A model generated the notes under the pieces. That model saw only the letters and a list, made by a program, of their open reading frames with translations. It was not told the DNA's origin and did no database searches. A program made the translations under genes and the position numbers. Positions 12,612-23,266 of a DNA stretch of 64,000 nt are shown here, one piece after another. The stretch is from contig NZ_DRGY01000138.1 of NCBI RefSeq assembly GCF_011049865.1, positions 1 to 64,000 on the forward strand, written 5' to 3'. The stretch comes from Marinobacter antarcticus (GTDB lineage Bacteria; Pseudomonadota; Gammaproteobacteria; Pseudomonadales; Oleiphilaceae). Each line of letters begins with the position of its first letter. Position 1 is the stretch's first letter.

Positions 12612-12758
12612 GAACCTTTGCCCCCGTTACAGAAACCGGTTTAAGAAAATTGGCCAGCTATCTGTAAAGCATAGCAAAACAGCGGAAAAGGTCATAACTT
12701 AATCAAATTAAATATCATTATCTCTTGCGCCACCGACGCAGTTATCCCAACGGAGTTT

Positions 12759-13838
12759 ATGAATACGACAGAAGATAACGCCCCTCGATCACCGGAACTG
12801 GCTGATTTGCCAGCGCTTATTCGACAGTGGGGCAAAGAGCTCGGGTTTTCGGAGACGGGCATCACAACGGCGGATACCGGTGAACATGCCCGGCACCTTC
12901 AGGATTGGCTGGACAGCGGCTATCAAGGCGAAATGGAGTACATGGGCCACCACGGCGACAAGCGGTATACGCCGAGCTCCCTGGTACCCGGTACAACCCG
13001 GGTGATCTCCGTGCGCATGGATTATCTGCCGTCGCCCGACAGCCCGAAAGAAGCGCTTACTAACCGGGAAAACGCGTATGTCACTCGCTATGCTCTTGGC
13101 CGTGACTACCACAAGCTGATTCGCAAGCGATTGGCAACCCTGGCAAAACGAATTGACGATGCCCTGATCGGTTATGATTACCGCGCCTTTGTAGACAGCG
13201 CTCCCGTGCTGGAGAGGGCACTGGCCCAGCGGGCCGGTCTGGGCTGGATTGGCAAGAACAATATGCTGATACACCCGAAAGCCGGATCGTTCTTTTTTCT
13301 GGGTGAGATATTTACCAGTGCGCCCCTGCCGATAGACGCACCTTTTGACACCGACCATTGCGGTAGTTGCTCTGCTTGCCTCGACCTGTGCCCGACGGAT
13401 GCGTTTGTGGGGTCGCACAAGCTGGACGCCCGACGCTGCATCAGCTACCTCACTATTGAGCTGAAAGGCAGTATTCCAGAGGAATTGCGCCCGCTGATGG
13501 GCAATCGGGTGTTTGGCTGCGATGACTGCCAACTGGTCTGCCCCTGGCAAAAATTCAGCAAACCCACCCTCGAAGACGACTTCCAACCCAGACACAGCCT
13601 GGACAACAGCTCTTTGGCGGAGCTGTTTTTGTGGACGGAAGCGCAATTTTTGAAGCGCACGGAAGGCTCGGCGATTCGCCGCACCGGATATGAGGGCTGG
13701 TTACGTAATATGGCCGTGGGGCTGGGCAATGCGCCTTCGACCATTCCGGTGATAGAAGCGCTGAAACAGCGCGCTGACCATCCTTCTGACATGGTCCGCG
13801 AGCATGTTCAATGGGCCCTGGCGCAGCATGGCTTATAG
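12759..13838 (+). CDS. queG: Epoxyqueuosine reductase
   Basis: [16 protein letters not shown] and [11 protein letters not shown] 4Fe-4S motifs. Confidence 0.95.
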   Translation: MNTTEDNAPRSPELADLPALIRQWGKELGFSETGITTADTGEHARHLQDWLDSGYQGEMEYMGHHGDKRYTPSSLVPGTTRVISVRMDYLPSPDSPKEALTNRENAYVTRYALGRDYHKLIRKRLATLAKRIDDALIGYDYRAFVDSAPVLERALAQRAGLGWIGKNNMLIHPKAGSFFFLGEIFTSAPLPIDAPFDTDHCGSCSACLDLCPTDAFVGSHKLDARRCISYLTIELKGSIPEELRPLMGNRVFGCDDCQLVCPWQKFSKPTLEDDFQPRHSLDNSSLAELFLWTEAQFLKRTEGSAIRRTGYEGWLRNMAVGLGNAPSTIPVIEALKQRADHPSDMVREHVQWALAQHGL

Positions 13839-14375
13839 CTTGAAGAAGTGCTCGCGGTAGTGGCGCAACTCGTTGATTGAGTCACGAATGTCGTCCAGGG
13901 CCAGGTGGCTGCCCTTTTTCTTTACGCCGTCCAACACGTCCGGACGCCAGCGGCGGGCCAGTTCCTTTATGGTGGAGACGTCAAGGTTGCGGTAGTGGAA
14001 GAAATCTTCCAGTTCGGGCATGTACTTCACGAGGAACCGTCGATCCTGGCCGATACTGTTGCCGCACAGGGGGGACTTCCCCGGTTCCAGGTGCTCTTTC
14101 AGGAAGGCAAGAGTTTGCTGTTCGGCCTCGGCTGCCGATACCTTGCTTTCCCGGACGCGCTTGGTTAACCCGCTTTCGCCGTGGGTTCGGGTGCACCATT
14201 CGTCCATGGCATTCAAGAGGCTGTCGGGCTGGTGTAACGCGATGACCGGGCCTTCGGCCACGAGATTCAGTTCTGAATCTGTGATGAGGGTGGCCATCTC
14301 GATGATGCGTTCTTTTTCCGGATCCAGGCCGGTCATTTCCAGATCAATCCAAACCAGGTAGTTGCCTGCCGACAT
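13833..14375 (-). CDS. orn: Oligoribonuclease
   Basis: [28 protein letters not shown] DEDDh exonuclease; start trimmed to MSAGNYLVW. Confidence 0.96.
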   Translation of the reverse strand: MSAGNYLVWIDLEMTGLDPEKERIIEMATLITDSELNLVAEGPVIALHQPDSLLNAMDEWCTRTHGESGLTKRVRESKVSAAEAEQQTLAFLKEHLEPGKSPLCGNSIGQDRRFLVKYMPELEDFFHYRNLDVSTIKELARRWRPDVLDGVKKKGSHLALDDIRDSINELRHYREHFFKL

Positions 14376-14460
14376 TTTATTTCCCTCAAGCCGAATATGG
14401 TTTATTCCCGTATGATGGCACAGCAACGACACCACTTTCATCCGTGTTATCTGAGACCTT

Positions 14461-15516
14461 ATGGCAAAACGGCAACTGAACAAGCAGCAGCAATTCCGGA
14501 TCAAGAAGGTTCAGGAGGAGCGCGCAGCCCGCGCAGCGCGCAAAGAGAAGTCGGTTCAGGCGCAGGCCGATGCCGGTGAACTGGGGCCAGAGCAGGAAGG
14601 GCTGATTATTGCTCATTATGGGCAACAACTGGATGTCGAGGCGCTGGAAGGTGAGCACAAAGGTGACGTTGTGCGCTGCTTTGTTCGGGCGAATATCGAC
14701 AGCCTGGTAACGGGCGACCGGGTTGTGTGGCGGCCAGGCAAGAACGAAACCGGCGTGATCGTTGCCCGCTGTGAGCGCGATAATCTGCTGCAGCGGCCGG
14801 ATAACTTTGGCGCCGTAAAGCCTGTGGCGGCGAATATTGATCACATTATTCTGGTGATCGCGCCGGAGCCTGAACCCCATGACAACCTGATAGACCGGTA
14901 TCTGGTGGCATCAGAGATCACGGATATTCCCGCGGTTATTTTGCTGAACAAGACAGACCTGATCACGGATCGAAACCGCGCGCACATAGACGCGCTGCTC
15001 GAGCGCTACGCAGTGCTTGGCTATGAAGTAGTGCGCACCTCAGCGGTGCAGTTTGACGGCGGACCTTCGCCGGAGGTTGAAGCGCTGGTGAGGGATAAAA
15101 CGAGTGCGTTTGTAGGGCAATCGGGGGTTGGCAAGTCGTCGATTATCCAGACGCTGATGCCGAATGAGGCGATTCGCGTAGGTGCGGTCTCTGAAAGCAC
15201 GGGCAAGGGCATTCACACCACAACGACTGCGAAGCTGTTTCACTTGCCGATGGGCGGCGATCTGATTGATTCGCCGGGAATTCGGGAGTTCGGCCTCTGG
15301 CACATGAAGCCACAGGAAATCGAGTATGGTTTTCGTGAAATTCGCGAGGTGATCGGCTACTGCAAGTTCCGCAACTGCCGGCATATGGGAGACCCCGGCT
15401 GTGCGATTGATGCGGCTGCAGACTCCGGCAAACTCAGCCCGGAACGGTTGCGAAGCTTTCATCGCATTCTGCAAGATATGGCAGAGCAGCAAACTCGGGG
15501 GCTGAAAGCCAACTGA
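14461..15516 (+). CDS. rsgA: Small ribosomal subunit biogenesis GTPase RsgA
   Basis: [14 protein letters not shown], circularly permuted G motifs, C-terminal Zn motif [14 protein letters not shown]. Confidence 0.96.
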   Translation: MAKRQLNKQQQFRIKKVQEERAARAARKEKSVQAQADAGELGPEQEGLIIAHYGQQLDVEALEGEHKGDVVRCFVRANIDSLVTGDRVVWRPGKNETGVIVARCERDNLLQRPDNFGAVKPVAANIDHIILVIAPEPEPHDNLIDRYLVASEITDIPAVILLNKTDLITDRNRAHIDALLERYAVLGYEVVRTSAVQFDGGPSPEVEALVRDKTSAFVGQSGVGKSSIIQTLMPNEAIRVGAVSESTGKGIHTTTTAKLFHLPMGGDLIDSPGIREFGLWHMKPQEIEYGFREIREVIGYCKFRNCRHMGDPGCAIDAAADSGKLSPERLRSFHRILQDMAEQQTRGLKAN

Positions 15517-15535
15517 TCCAACACCGGCCGGCGAG

Positions 15536-16495
15536 CTACCAGTTCAGTTCGCCGGATGCAGGCTCTGCTTTTTTCTTCTGCCAGTCTCCGCCTTCAAGGT
15601 TATCCAGAGCTTTTTTCTGCGTCTCTTCAGAAGGTACCGTGAGGTCGATCAGAGGGGCGCCTTGGGCACTGGCGCTGCTGTGGATACCGTTCACGGTTTT
15701 CTTGTTGAGCACGATAATAGAAATTCGTCTGTTTACAGGCGCCGTTGGCTCATCCTGCTCGAACAGTACGGAATCACTCAGCCCCACCACCCTCGCGATC
15801 TGCTCGGCACGTACCCCGCCGGCGACCAGCGCTCGACGCGCTGTGTTCGCACGATCCGCAGAGAGTTCCCAGTTGGTATAGCCCGGGCGGCCACCAAACG
15901 GTGTAGAGTCCGTATGCCCGGTGATGCTGAGCTTGTTGTCCACTGACCCAAGGGTTTTTGCCAGCTCGAACAGAATTTCCTGAGAATAGTATTTCAGCTC
16001 GGCCTTGCCGCTATCAAACATGGGGCGACCGGAGCGATCAACTATCTGGATCCGCAGGCCCTCGTCTGTAATGTCTATCAGGAGCTGGTCTTTGAACTCC
16101 TGCAGCGTTTCGTTCTCTTCAATCCTCTGCTGCAATTCCTGAAAAAGTTCTTCCATGCGGCGCTGCTCAAGCGTGTCTGCAAGCGTATCCACCGCATCGT
16201 CGCCGATCACTAACGGGTTGGGGGCGATATTCGCGCTGGCTTCGTTGACAACCGATGCGCTGCCTTCAAGATCCACCGGGCTTGGGGACCCGCCTTCTGT
16301 GAACCCAACCGGATCACGAAAATAGCCTTCCACCGCTTTTATCTGCTCCGGCGATGCGGTTGCAGTGAGCCAGAGCACGAGAAAAAACGCCATCATCGCC
16401 ATTGCGAAGTCGGCAAAAGCCACCTTCCAGGAACCGCCGTGATGGCCCCCGGCAACGACTTTTTTACGCTTGATGATTATCGGCTGCTGTTCCAA
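15536..16495 (-). CDS. motB: Flagellar motor stator protein MotB
   Basis: WKVAFADFAMAMMAFFLVLWL plug/TM and OmpA-like domain (ITGHTDSTPFGG...NWELSADRANTARR). Confidence 0.94.
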   Translation of the reverse strand: MEQQPIIIKRKKVVAGGHHGGSWKVAFADFAMAMMAFFLVLWLTATASPEQIKAVEGYFRDPVGFTEGGSPSPVDLEGSASVVNEASANIAPNPLVIGDDAVDTLADTLEQRRMEELFQELQQRIEENETLQEFKDQLLIDITDEGLRIQIVDRSGRPMFDSGKAELKYYSQEILFELAKTLGSVDNKLSITGHTDSTPFGGRPGYTNWELSADRANTARRALVAGGVRAEQIARVVGLSDSVLFEQDEPTAPVNRRISIIVLNKKTVNGIHSSASAQGAPLIDLTVPSEETQKKALDNLEGGDWQKKKAEPASGELNW

Positions 16496-16541
16496 AAGTT
16501 CGCTCCTGGGTCAGGGATCCGGGGACAGAGAGCAGGCTGCG

Positions 16542-17393
16542 TTATTTCGCACGCACATGATCGTTCAGCTCCTGAAAACCAGGGCGCTTATCCGTTGGCA
16601 GCGCCTTGCGGCCAAATTCGATGGCCATCTGGGGGGCCTGCCCTGAAACCGTGGCAACAATAGCGGATTTAACGCACTGATAAGCTTTGAGTTCGTATTT
16701 TGCAGCATGCTCCATGGCGATAGACGTTGGCCCCACAAAACCGTACCCCATCCAGATACCCAGGAATGTTCCCACGAGCGCCGCAGCTACACTCAGACCA
16801 ATGCGCTCAGGCCCCTCACTCAGGAAATTCATGGTGACCACAATACCCAGCACCGCCGCGACTATGCCCAGGCCCGGCAACGCGTCTGCAATTTTGTTCA
16901 CCGCGTGGGCAGGTTCAAGAAGCTCATGTTCACGACTGTCAATTTCATTTTCCATCATGCCATCCAGCTCGTGGGTGGCCATATTGCCCGCGCTGATAAT
17001 TCTCAGGTAATCCGTAATGAATGCGAGCAATTCCTTTGATTTCATGATGGCCGGGTAGCGACTGAAAATCTGGCTGGATTCCGGATTATCGATATCTTCC
17101 TCAATGGACATGACGCCCTGCTTGCGGGATTTATCGAAAATCTCGTAGAGCATGCTCAGCAAGTCCATGTAATAGGATTTGTTAAACGGCGAGCCCGTGA
17201 GCAAACGCAAAACGCCGGAGAATACTTTTTTGACGGTATGGAGTGGATTGGCAATTATAAAAGAGCCAAGGGCAGCGCCGAAGATAATAAGCAGCTCCGT
17301 CGGTTGCCACAACACCATAAGGTTGCCGCCGTGGAGGGTGTACCCACCCAGAACGCTGGCAACGACAATAATTGCGCCAATAATAAGTAGCAT
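16542..17393 (-). CDS. motA: Flagellar motor stator protein MotA
   Basis: MotA/TolQ/ExbB family, ADALPGLGIVAAVLGIVVTM; upstream of motB. Confidence 0.94.
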   Translation of the reverse strand: MLLIIGAIIVVASVLGGYTLHGGNLMVLWQPTELLIIFGAALGSFIIANPLHTVKKVFSGVLRLLTGSPFNKSYYMDLLSMLYEIFDKSRKQGVMSIEEDIDNPESSQIFSRYPAIMKSKELLAFITDYLRIISAGNMATHELDGMMENEIDSREHELLEPAHAVNKIADALPGLGIVAAVLGIVVTMNFLSEGPERIGLSVAAALVGTFLGIWMGYGFVGPTSIAMEHAAKYELKAYQCVKSAIVATVSGQAPQMAIEFGRKALPTDKRPGFQELNDHVRAK

Positions 17394-17591
17394 GGGTAGA
17401 ATGTGAGCCTTTATATTGAGGTTGCCGACCAGTGCCGGAAGCGATCACGCGTTTTCTGCGACTGATAATAGCAAGCCCCTGCACCATCCGCGAAGCTATG
17501 AAACAATTTCTATACATACGGACGGTGGCGCGACACTCTTGCAATACTATTTGGTAAGCTTCACACCTTTGAGCGTAGAGGAATTCTTGTA

Positions 17592-18449
17592 ATGTTCGAC
17601 AAGCTGTTCATCCTGAGCCAGTACGTGACGCCGCAGCTGGCAATTTCGCGCCTGGCTGGTCGTCTGGCAGATAATGACCACGCCCCTGCACTCAAAAATC
17701 GCGTTGTTAACTGGTTCATCAAGCGCTACGGCGTGGATATGAGCGAGGCCGCCGAGCCGGATCCAGCGGCTTATTCCAGCTTTAACGCGTTTTTTACCCG
17801 GGCGTTAAAACCTGGCATCCGCCCCATTGCGGAGGGTGAAAAGACATTCGTATGCCCGGTAGACGGTGTCATCAGCCAGCTTGGCCAAGCCTCCGGTGAT
17901 CGTGTGTTTCAGGCCAAAGGCCAGTCGTTCAGTCTGATTGAACTGCTGGGTGGCGACACTCGGTTGGCTGACGCATTCTCGGAGGGAGAGTTTTCCACAG
18001 TTTATCTCTCCCCCAAAGATTATCACCGTATTCACATGCCGCTGGCGGGCAGGCTTCGGGAGATGATTTATGTTCCAGGCAAGCTGTTTTCGGTGAACCC
18101 GATGACGGCAGAGAATGTGCCTAACCTGTTTGCCCGAAATGAACGGGTTGTCTGTATTTTTGATACCAAAGCGGGGCCCATGGCGCTGGTTCTTGTGGGC
18201 GCGATGATTGTGGGCAGCGTTGAGACGCCCTGGGCCGGGGTTGTGGCGCCCAATGGCGACGGCGTGCGAGCGGTTACCTACGAGGGTGGGAGTGCGGTTG
18301 CGTTTGCCAAAGGTGAGGAAATGGGGCGTTTCCGTTTGGGCTCTACGGTGGTGATGGTGATGCCCAAGGGGAGCGTGAGCTGGAATGCTGAGCAGGTTGC
18401 GGGGAAGTTGGTTCGGATGGGTGAGGCATTTGGTCGGGTTGGGGTTTAA
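17592..18449 (+). CDS. psd: Phosphatidylserine decarboxylase proenzyme
   Basis: FNAFFTRALKPGIRP, YHRIHMP, self-cleavage motif LGST (GRFRLGSTVV). Confidence 0.96.
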   Translation: MFDKLFILSQYVTPQLAISRLAGRLADNDHAPALKNRVVNWFIKRYGVDMSEAAEPDPAAYSSFNAFFTRALKPGIRPIAEGEKTFVCPVDGVISQLGQASGDRVFQAKGQSFSLIELLGGDTRLADAFSEGEFSTVYLSPKDYHRIHMPLAGRLREMIYVPGKLFSVNPMTAENVPNLFARNERVVCIFDTKAGPMALVLVGAMIVGSVETPWAGVVAPNGDGVRAVTYEGGSAVAFAKGEEMGRFRLGSTVVMVMPKGSVSWNAEQVAGKLVRMGEAFGRVGV

Positions 18450-19414
18450 GCTCGTTCTAGTGGGAATGCCAGAACATCTGCAATATCACGGGTGCCGATC
18501 TTAAGCATTAACAACCGATCGAGGCCCAGGGCCACGCCGGCGCAGTCCGGGAGGCCATATTCCAAAGCTGCCAGGAAGGCTTCATCTGCGTTCATTTCGG
18601 GTTTTCCAGCGGCTTTGCGCATAAGGTTGTCGGCTTCGAAGCGGGCGCGCTGTTCTTCTACATCAGTCAGTTCCCAGTAACCGTTGCACAGCTCGAGGCC
18701 GTTGATGTGGAGCTCGAATCTGTGGGCCACGTCGAAGCCGCCAACTTGGGAAATTCTGGCCAGGGAGGCCTGGGAGGCCGGGTATTGGTTGATGAATACC
18801 GGGGTTTCAGTGCCCAGGTTGGGCTCAACGGCGAAGCTCATCAACAAATCCAGGCAACCGTCGCGGCTGAGATCCTCTAACTGCTCAGGCTCCAGCCACT
18901 GACGGCAGCGTTGGCGCAGGTCTTTTTCGGTGATGTCGAACGGGTCTATGCCTGCCCATGCGATCATTGCCTGGCGGTAGCTTGTAGTCTGCGGCCGGGG
19001 GCAGTTGAGCCAGCCGCAGACCAGATCGGACACTTCTGACATCAGGGCGGCATCGTCGAAGCCGGGGCGATACCATTCGAGCATGGAGAACTCGGGGTTG
19101 TGGCGGCGGCCACGTTCGCCGTTGCGGAACACTTTTGAGATCTGATAGATGGCGCCTGCGCCTGCGGCCAGCATGCGCTTCATGTGGTATTCGGGAGACG
19201 TTTGCAGCCAACCACCTTCAACTCCCCGGGCGCTGATCTGTGCGGATACGCCGTCAAGATTGGGCTCAGTTACACCGCAGCGGCCAAGTACCGGGGTTTC
19301 AACTTCCAGTACGTTGCGCCGGGCAAAAAAATCGCGCACAAAAGATGCCTGTTGTGCGCGGCTTTTCAAGGCTGCCCAGGTGGCGGTGGGCTGCCAGTCA
19401 GGCTGGCTTTTCAT
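18446..19414 (-). CDS. epmA: EF-P--(R)-beta-lysine ligase (GenX/PoxA)
   Basis: Truncated LysRS-like class II aaRS: FFARRNVLEVETPVLGRCGVTEPN, EFSMLEWYRPG, GVALGLDRLLML. Confidence 0.94.
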   Translation of the reverse strand: MKSQPDWQPTATWAALKSRAQQASFVRDFFARRNVLEVETPVLGRCGVTEPNLDGVSAQISARGVEGGWLQTSPEYHMKRMLAAGAGAIYQISKVFRNGERGRRHNPEFSMLEWYRPGFDDAALMSEVSDLVCGWLNCPRPQTTSYRQAMIAWAGIDPFDITEKDLRQRCRQWLEPEQLEDLSRDGCLDLLMSFAVEPNLGTETPVFINQYPASQASLARISQVGGFDVAHRFELHINGLELCNGYWELTDVEEQRARFEADNLMRKAAGKPEMNADEAFLAALEYGLPDCAGVALGLDRLLMLKIGTRDIADVLAFPLERA

Positions 19415-19421
19415 ATGGCAA

Positions 19422-19997
19422 TCAGCTGCTTTTTACCCGGTTCATGTACTCACCGGAGCGGGTATCAACTTTGAGCACTTCGCCGATGGTGATGAACAAT
19501 GGAACGCTGACAACGGCGCCGGTAGACAAGGTTGCTGGTTTGGAACCGCCCTGGGCGGTGTCGCCTTTCATGCCGGGGTCGGTTTCAACCACTTCAAGCT
19601 CAACGAAGTTTGGCGGGGTGATGGACAGGGGCGCGCCGTTATAAAGCGTTACGGTGTAGACGTCCTGCTCTTTCAGCCACTTGAGCGTGTCCCCAACGGC
19701 TTTCGCATCGGCAGGGTACTGCTCGAAGGAACCGTCGGTCAGCATGAAGTGCCAGAATTCCCCGTCTGTGTAGAGGTATTCCATATCCTGATCCATCACG
19801 TCTGCAGCTTCGAGGCTCTCGCCAGACTTGAAGGTGCGATCCCACACCCGGTTACTCATCAGGTTACGCAACCTGACCCGGCTGAACGCCTGGCCTTTGC
19901 CTGGTTTTACGAGTTCGTTCTCAAGAATGATACAGGGGTCGCCATCGAGTAATACTTTAAGACCGCCGCGAAATTCGTTGGTAGAATATGAAGCCAT
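19422..19997 (-). CDS. efp: Elongation factor P
   Basis: [46 protein letters not shown]; start trimmed. Confidence 0.97.
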   Translation of the reverse strand: MASYSTNEFRGGLKVLLDGDPCIILENELVKPGKGQAFSRVRLRNLMSNRVWDRTFKSGESLEAADVMDQDMEYLYTDGEFWHFMLTDGSFEQYPADAKAVGDTLKWLKEQDVYTVTLYNGAPLSITPPNFVELEVVETDPGMKGDTAQGGSKPATLSTGAVVSVPLFITIGEVLKVDTRSGEYMNRVKSS

Positions 19998-20042
19998 GAA
20001 ATGTCCACCTGCCAAAATGCTGTTTAAAATTCGAAGGCCGTT

Positions 20043-21077
20043 ATGATACAGCGAACCCCTGCCTCTATAGAAGCCCGGCTTTCAGGCGATGATAACCGGA
20101 GCTGGCAACAACTGCTTTCCGATTCGATAACTTCACCGCGAGAACTGCTGGAGCGACTGGAACTGTCCCCGGAGATCTGGCTGGCCGGTGCTGAAGCAGG
20201 CAACCGGCTGTTTCCTGTCAGGGTGCCTGAGCCGTTTCTGGCGCGGATGGAAAAAGGAAATCCCGCAGACCCACTGCTGCGGCAAGTTCTGCCACTTGAT
20301 CTTGAAACCGGCGTTGCCGAGGGGTTTGTTACCGACCCGCTGCAAGAAGATACGGCAATACAGGTCACCGGGCTGATCCGGAAGTATCGCAGCCGTGCTC
20401 TTTTGATGGTAACCGGCCAATGTGCGATTAACTGCCGCTACTGTTTTCGCCGGCATTTCCCCTACAACGAACAGCGCCTCAGCCCGGCCGACCGGCAAAA
20501 AGTGCTTGATACGCTTGCGGCATCCCCCGAAATCAACGAGGTCATTTTCAGCGGCGGCGACCCCCTGGCCGTTAACGACCAGCTTTTGGCCCAGTGGGCA
20601 TCGGCGATCAGCTGCATTCCTCATATTCGCCGTATACGTCTGCATACGCGCCTTCCCGTCGTGATACCGCAACGCGTGTGCGAGGCCCTGCTGGAATGGA
20701 TAGACAACACGCCGGTGCAGGTTGTGATGGTGCTGCACATCAATCACCCGGCGGAAATAGACGAATCAACCCGCCGGGCGCTGAACCATCTCCGTGCAGC
20801 GGGCGTAACACTTTTAAACCAGAGCGTGATTCTCAGGGGGATTAACGACAACGCCTGCGTTTTGGAGCATCTCAGCGAGGCATTGTTCGAAGCCGGCGTG
20901 CTGCCCTATTACCTTCACGCGTTTGACCCGGTGGCGGGCGCTCATCACTTTGATGTGTCCGACGAAGAGGCTCGAGTGCTGGTTCGGGAGTTGCTTTGCA
21001 GACTGCCAGGGTTTCTGGTTCCACGGCTGGTGCGGGAAGTTCCCGGGAACGCAGCCAAGACGCCAATTAATCTGTAG
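20043..21077 (+). CDS. epmB: EF-P beta-lysylation protein (lysine 2,3-aminomutase family)
   Basis: Radical SAM cluster [15 protein letters not shown]; divergent from efp. Confidence 0.95.
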   Translation: MIQRTPASIEARLSGDDNRSWQQLLSDSITSPRELLERLELSPEIWLAGAEAGNRLFPVRVPEPFLARMEKGNPADPLLRQVLPLDLETGVAEGFVTDPLQEDTAIQVTGLIRKYRSRALLMVTGQCAINCRYCFRRHFPYNEQRLSPADRQKVLDTLAASPEINEVIFSGGDPLAVNDQLLAQWASAISCIPHIRRIRLHTRLPVVIPQRVCEALLEWIDNTPVQVVMVLHINHPAEIDESTRRALNHLRAAGVTLLNQSVILRGINDNACVLEHLSEALFEAGVLPYYLHAFDPVAGAHHFDVSDEEARVLVRELLCRLPGFLVPRLVREVPGNAAKTPINL

Positions 21078-21318
21078 TTGGAAGCGGTTTAGCGATGCCT
21101 GAGAAGCGACAACCTGGCTTTACATGTCAAACATTGTTAACAGACGACGTTCTCGCTTTCTTGCACTGGTTTGCGGCCCCAAAGTCAAGTACCTTCTATC
21201 TTGTAAAAATATGTATTTACGGTGTTTTCCTGATATCTCCGCAAGTCACACTGGTATCTGCGGGGCAGGATAAGAAAACCCTGAATGCGAAACGTTGTCC
21301 TGATATTGGCGCACATTC

Positions 21319-23127
21319 ATGGAAGGTACGATCCTGAAACCAGATCTCCGTGTCCCGGAACAGAAAACGGCAAGCCTGTCGTTTTGTGACACAACGCCCA
21401 AGGCGTTCAAGACCTGGATTAAACAGCTTCCCATGGCGAATATTGGCGAAGTATCGCGCCAGCTCTATCACGCAATCATTGAACTCAACCACCTGTTTCT
21501 AGCACCTCAGAATCGCCTACAGTTTCTTGAGTTGATTCGCGAGAAGATTCACTTTGTTTGCGGCGAGCTTTCTCGTCACTATCTTGGCCTTGCCGTGGCA
21601 CTGCCGGAAAAGCAGCGCAAAATTGCCAACCTGTCCCAGGCGCTCCAACTGCACCTTGCCAGTGGTTACAAGCTGTGTATTCTGGAGGCGTTAGACGATA
21701 ACGGGCTGGACAAAAACCGCAAGCTGGTTACCACGGCTATCCACCGCGCGATGTCCGAGTTGGCATTTACTGTTCTGAGATCCCATCAACTCTATTGCCC
21801 GAGCCCGGCGCACAGCTGGCTTGAATGCCATCGTTTGTTCCAGTTTGCCCACCGCAATAGCCTTGCAGACGTTACCGTTGAAGACAACATCCTGAAACAA
21901 AAGCAGGCGAGCACGGTGGCCAACAGTTATAAACGCCTTTTGCTTCTTGGCTGTGCAAGACCCAACCAACTCAGGCAATCGGAACTGCTTCAGGCTTACG
22001 ATCTGTTCGAGTCCTGGACCGAACAAACCCAATGCGGCAAAGACATCGGAGAGGACACTCTGTTCGTTGTCAATATGGAACGCGACAGCTCGCCGGTATA
22101 CAGAAGCCTACTCGAGAGCAAGCCTGGCGACGAAAGTTTCGGATTTGATACCCGCGAACTGGCCGCCACCATTGCTGAAAATCTCGATGCCCGGCTTCGT
22201 CAGCTTCCGGTGCCCGGCACACTGAAAATTCCAGCCAACGTTAACGACACCCTGCTAACTCACCTTAGCCAGGCGTTGGGCATTCTGGCAAAACGGAACT
22301 TCAATCGGATTACCAGCCAGGGAACGCTGGAAATTTGCGTAGGGCTTTCGGCAGCGCACTATTTCATTGCCGGCGAAAAATTGTTCACGGAATTTGTCAC
22401 CGGCAACGACAACGGCGACCCGAACGACGAAAACCTGTTTGTTCGCTCTTCCCGCAAGCGCGATGACGCTTGGGCTGGCGCCCATGATGCCTCCCCCAAC
22501 GACGAACACCTGCACTCCGCCGATACGCCAATTAATTACCGCGGCAGTTTCGGGAATACACCGGCCTCGGCTAACCAGAAAAACCGACCCAAATCACACA
22601 TCACCTTATTGGTGAACACCAGTCCTGGCGGCTACTGCGTGTCATGGGAGACCAATGTTCCGCCGTCGATGCAAGCCGGCGAGATCCTCGGGGTTCGAGA
22701 ACAACGCTCTCACCCATGGAGCATTGCGGTGGTTCGCTGGATTCGGCAAATCCGTAACCAGGGCACTCAGATTGGTATCGAGCTGCTGGCCCCCAGCGGC
22801 TCACCCTGCGGTGTTCGCCTGATTCAAAAGGTTGGCAATAGCAGTGAATACCTGCGTGGTTTGATGCTACCTGAGATCAGCGTGGTCAATCAGGCTGCCA
22901 CCTTGATAACCCCTCGGCTTCCGTTCCAGCACGGCAGCCGGATTTCCCTGTTGCATGACGGCAGAGAAGAGCAAGGCCAATTATTGAAGAAGGTGTCCTC
23001 AACCGGAAGCGTTAGCCAGTTTGAGCTAAAACTTCAAAATCATGTCGCTGCGTCGACGCCCTCAAGTCCACCCACGGCATCCAGCACCAGTGAAGACGAT
23101 TTCGATTCGCTTTGGCCGTCTCTCTGA
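21319..23127 (+). CDS. PilZ-domain-like / putative c-di-GMP-related protein upstream of fimX-like gene
   Basis: 602-aa protein; C-terminal segment (VSWETNVPPSMQAGEILGVREQRSHPWSIAVVRWIR...GIELLAPSG) looks PilZ-like; upstream of the fimX-like gene. Confidence 0.6.
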   Translation: MEGTILKPDLRVPEQKTASLSFCDTTPKAFKTWIKQLPMANIGEVSRQLYHAIIELNHLFLAPQNRLQFLELIREKIHFVCGELSRHYLGLAVALPEKQRKIANLSQALQLHLASGYKLCILEALDDNGLDKNRKLVTTAIHRAMSELAFTVLRSHQLYCPSPAHSWLECHRLFQFAHRNSLADVTVEDNILKQKQASTVANSYKRLLLLGCARPNQLRQSELLQAYDLFESWTEQTQCGKDIGEDTLFVVNMERDSSPVYRSLLESKPGDESFGFDTRELAATIAENLDARLRQLPVPGTLKIPANVNDTLLTHLSQALGILAKRNFNRITSQGTLEICVGLSAAHYFIAGEKLFTEFVTGNDNGDPNDENLFVRSSRKRDDAWAGAHDASPNDEHLHSADTPINYRGSFGNTPASANQKNRPKSHITLLVNTSPGGYCVSWETNVPPSMQAGEILGVREQRSHPWSIAVVRWIRQIRNQGTQIGIELLAPSGSPCGVRLIQKVGNSSEYLRGLMLPEISVVNQAATLITPRLPFQHGSRISLLHDGREEQGQLLKKVSSTGSVSQFELKLQNHVAASTPSSPPTASSTSEDDFDSLWPSL

Positions 23128-23266
23128 ACACCTCCGGCGGGTGCCTCTGCAAATCCGCCGGAGGCTTGTTATTCCGCCTCAACCCCTTCATCATTTAACG
23201 ATCGTGTTCAACGATAGTGTCAGTCGGGGCAAGCCCCGCCAATCCGTTTTATGAGACGTCTTAGGA

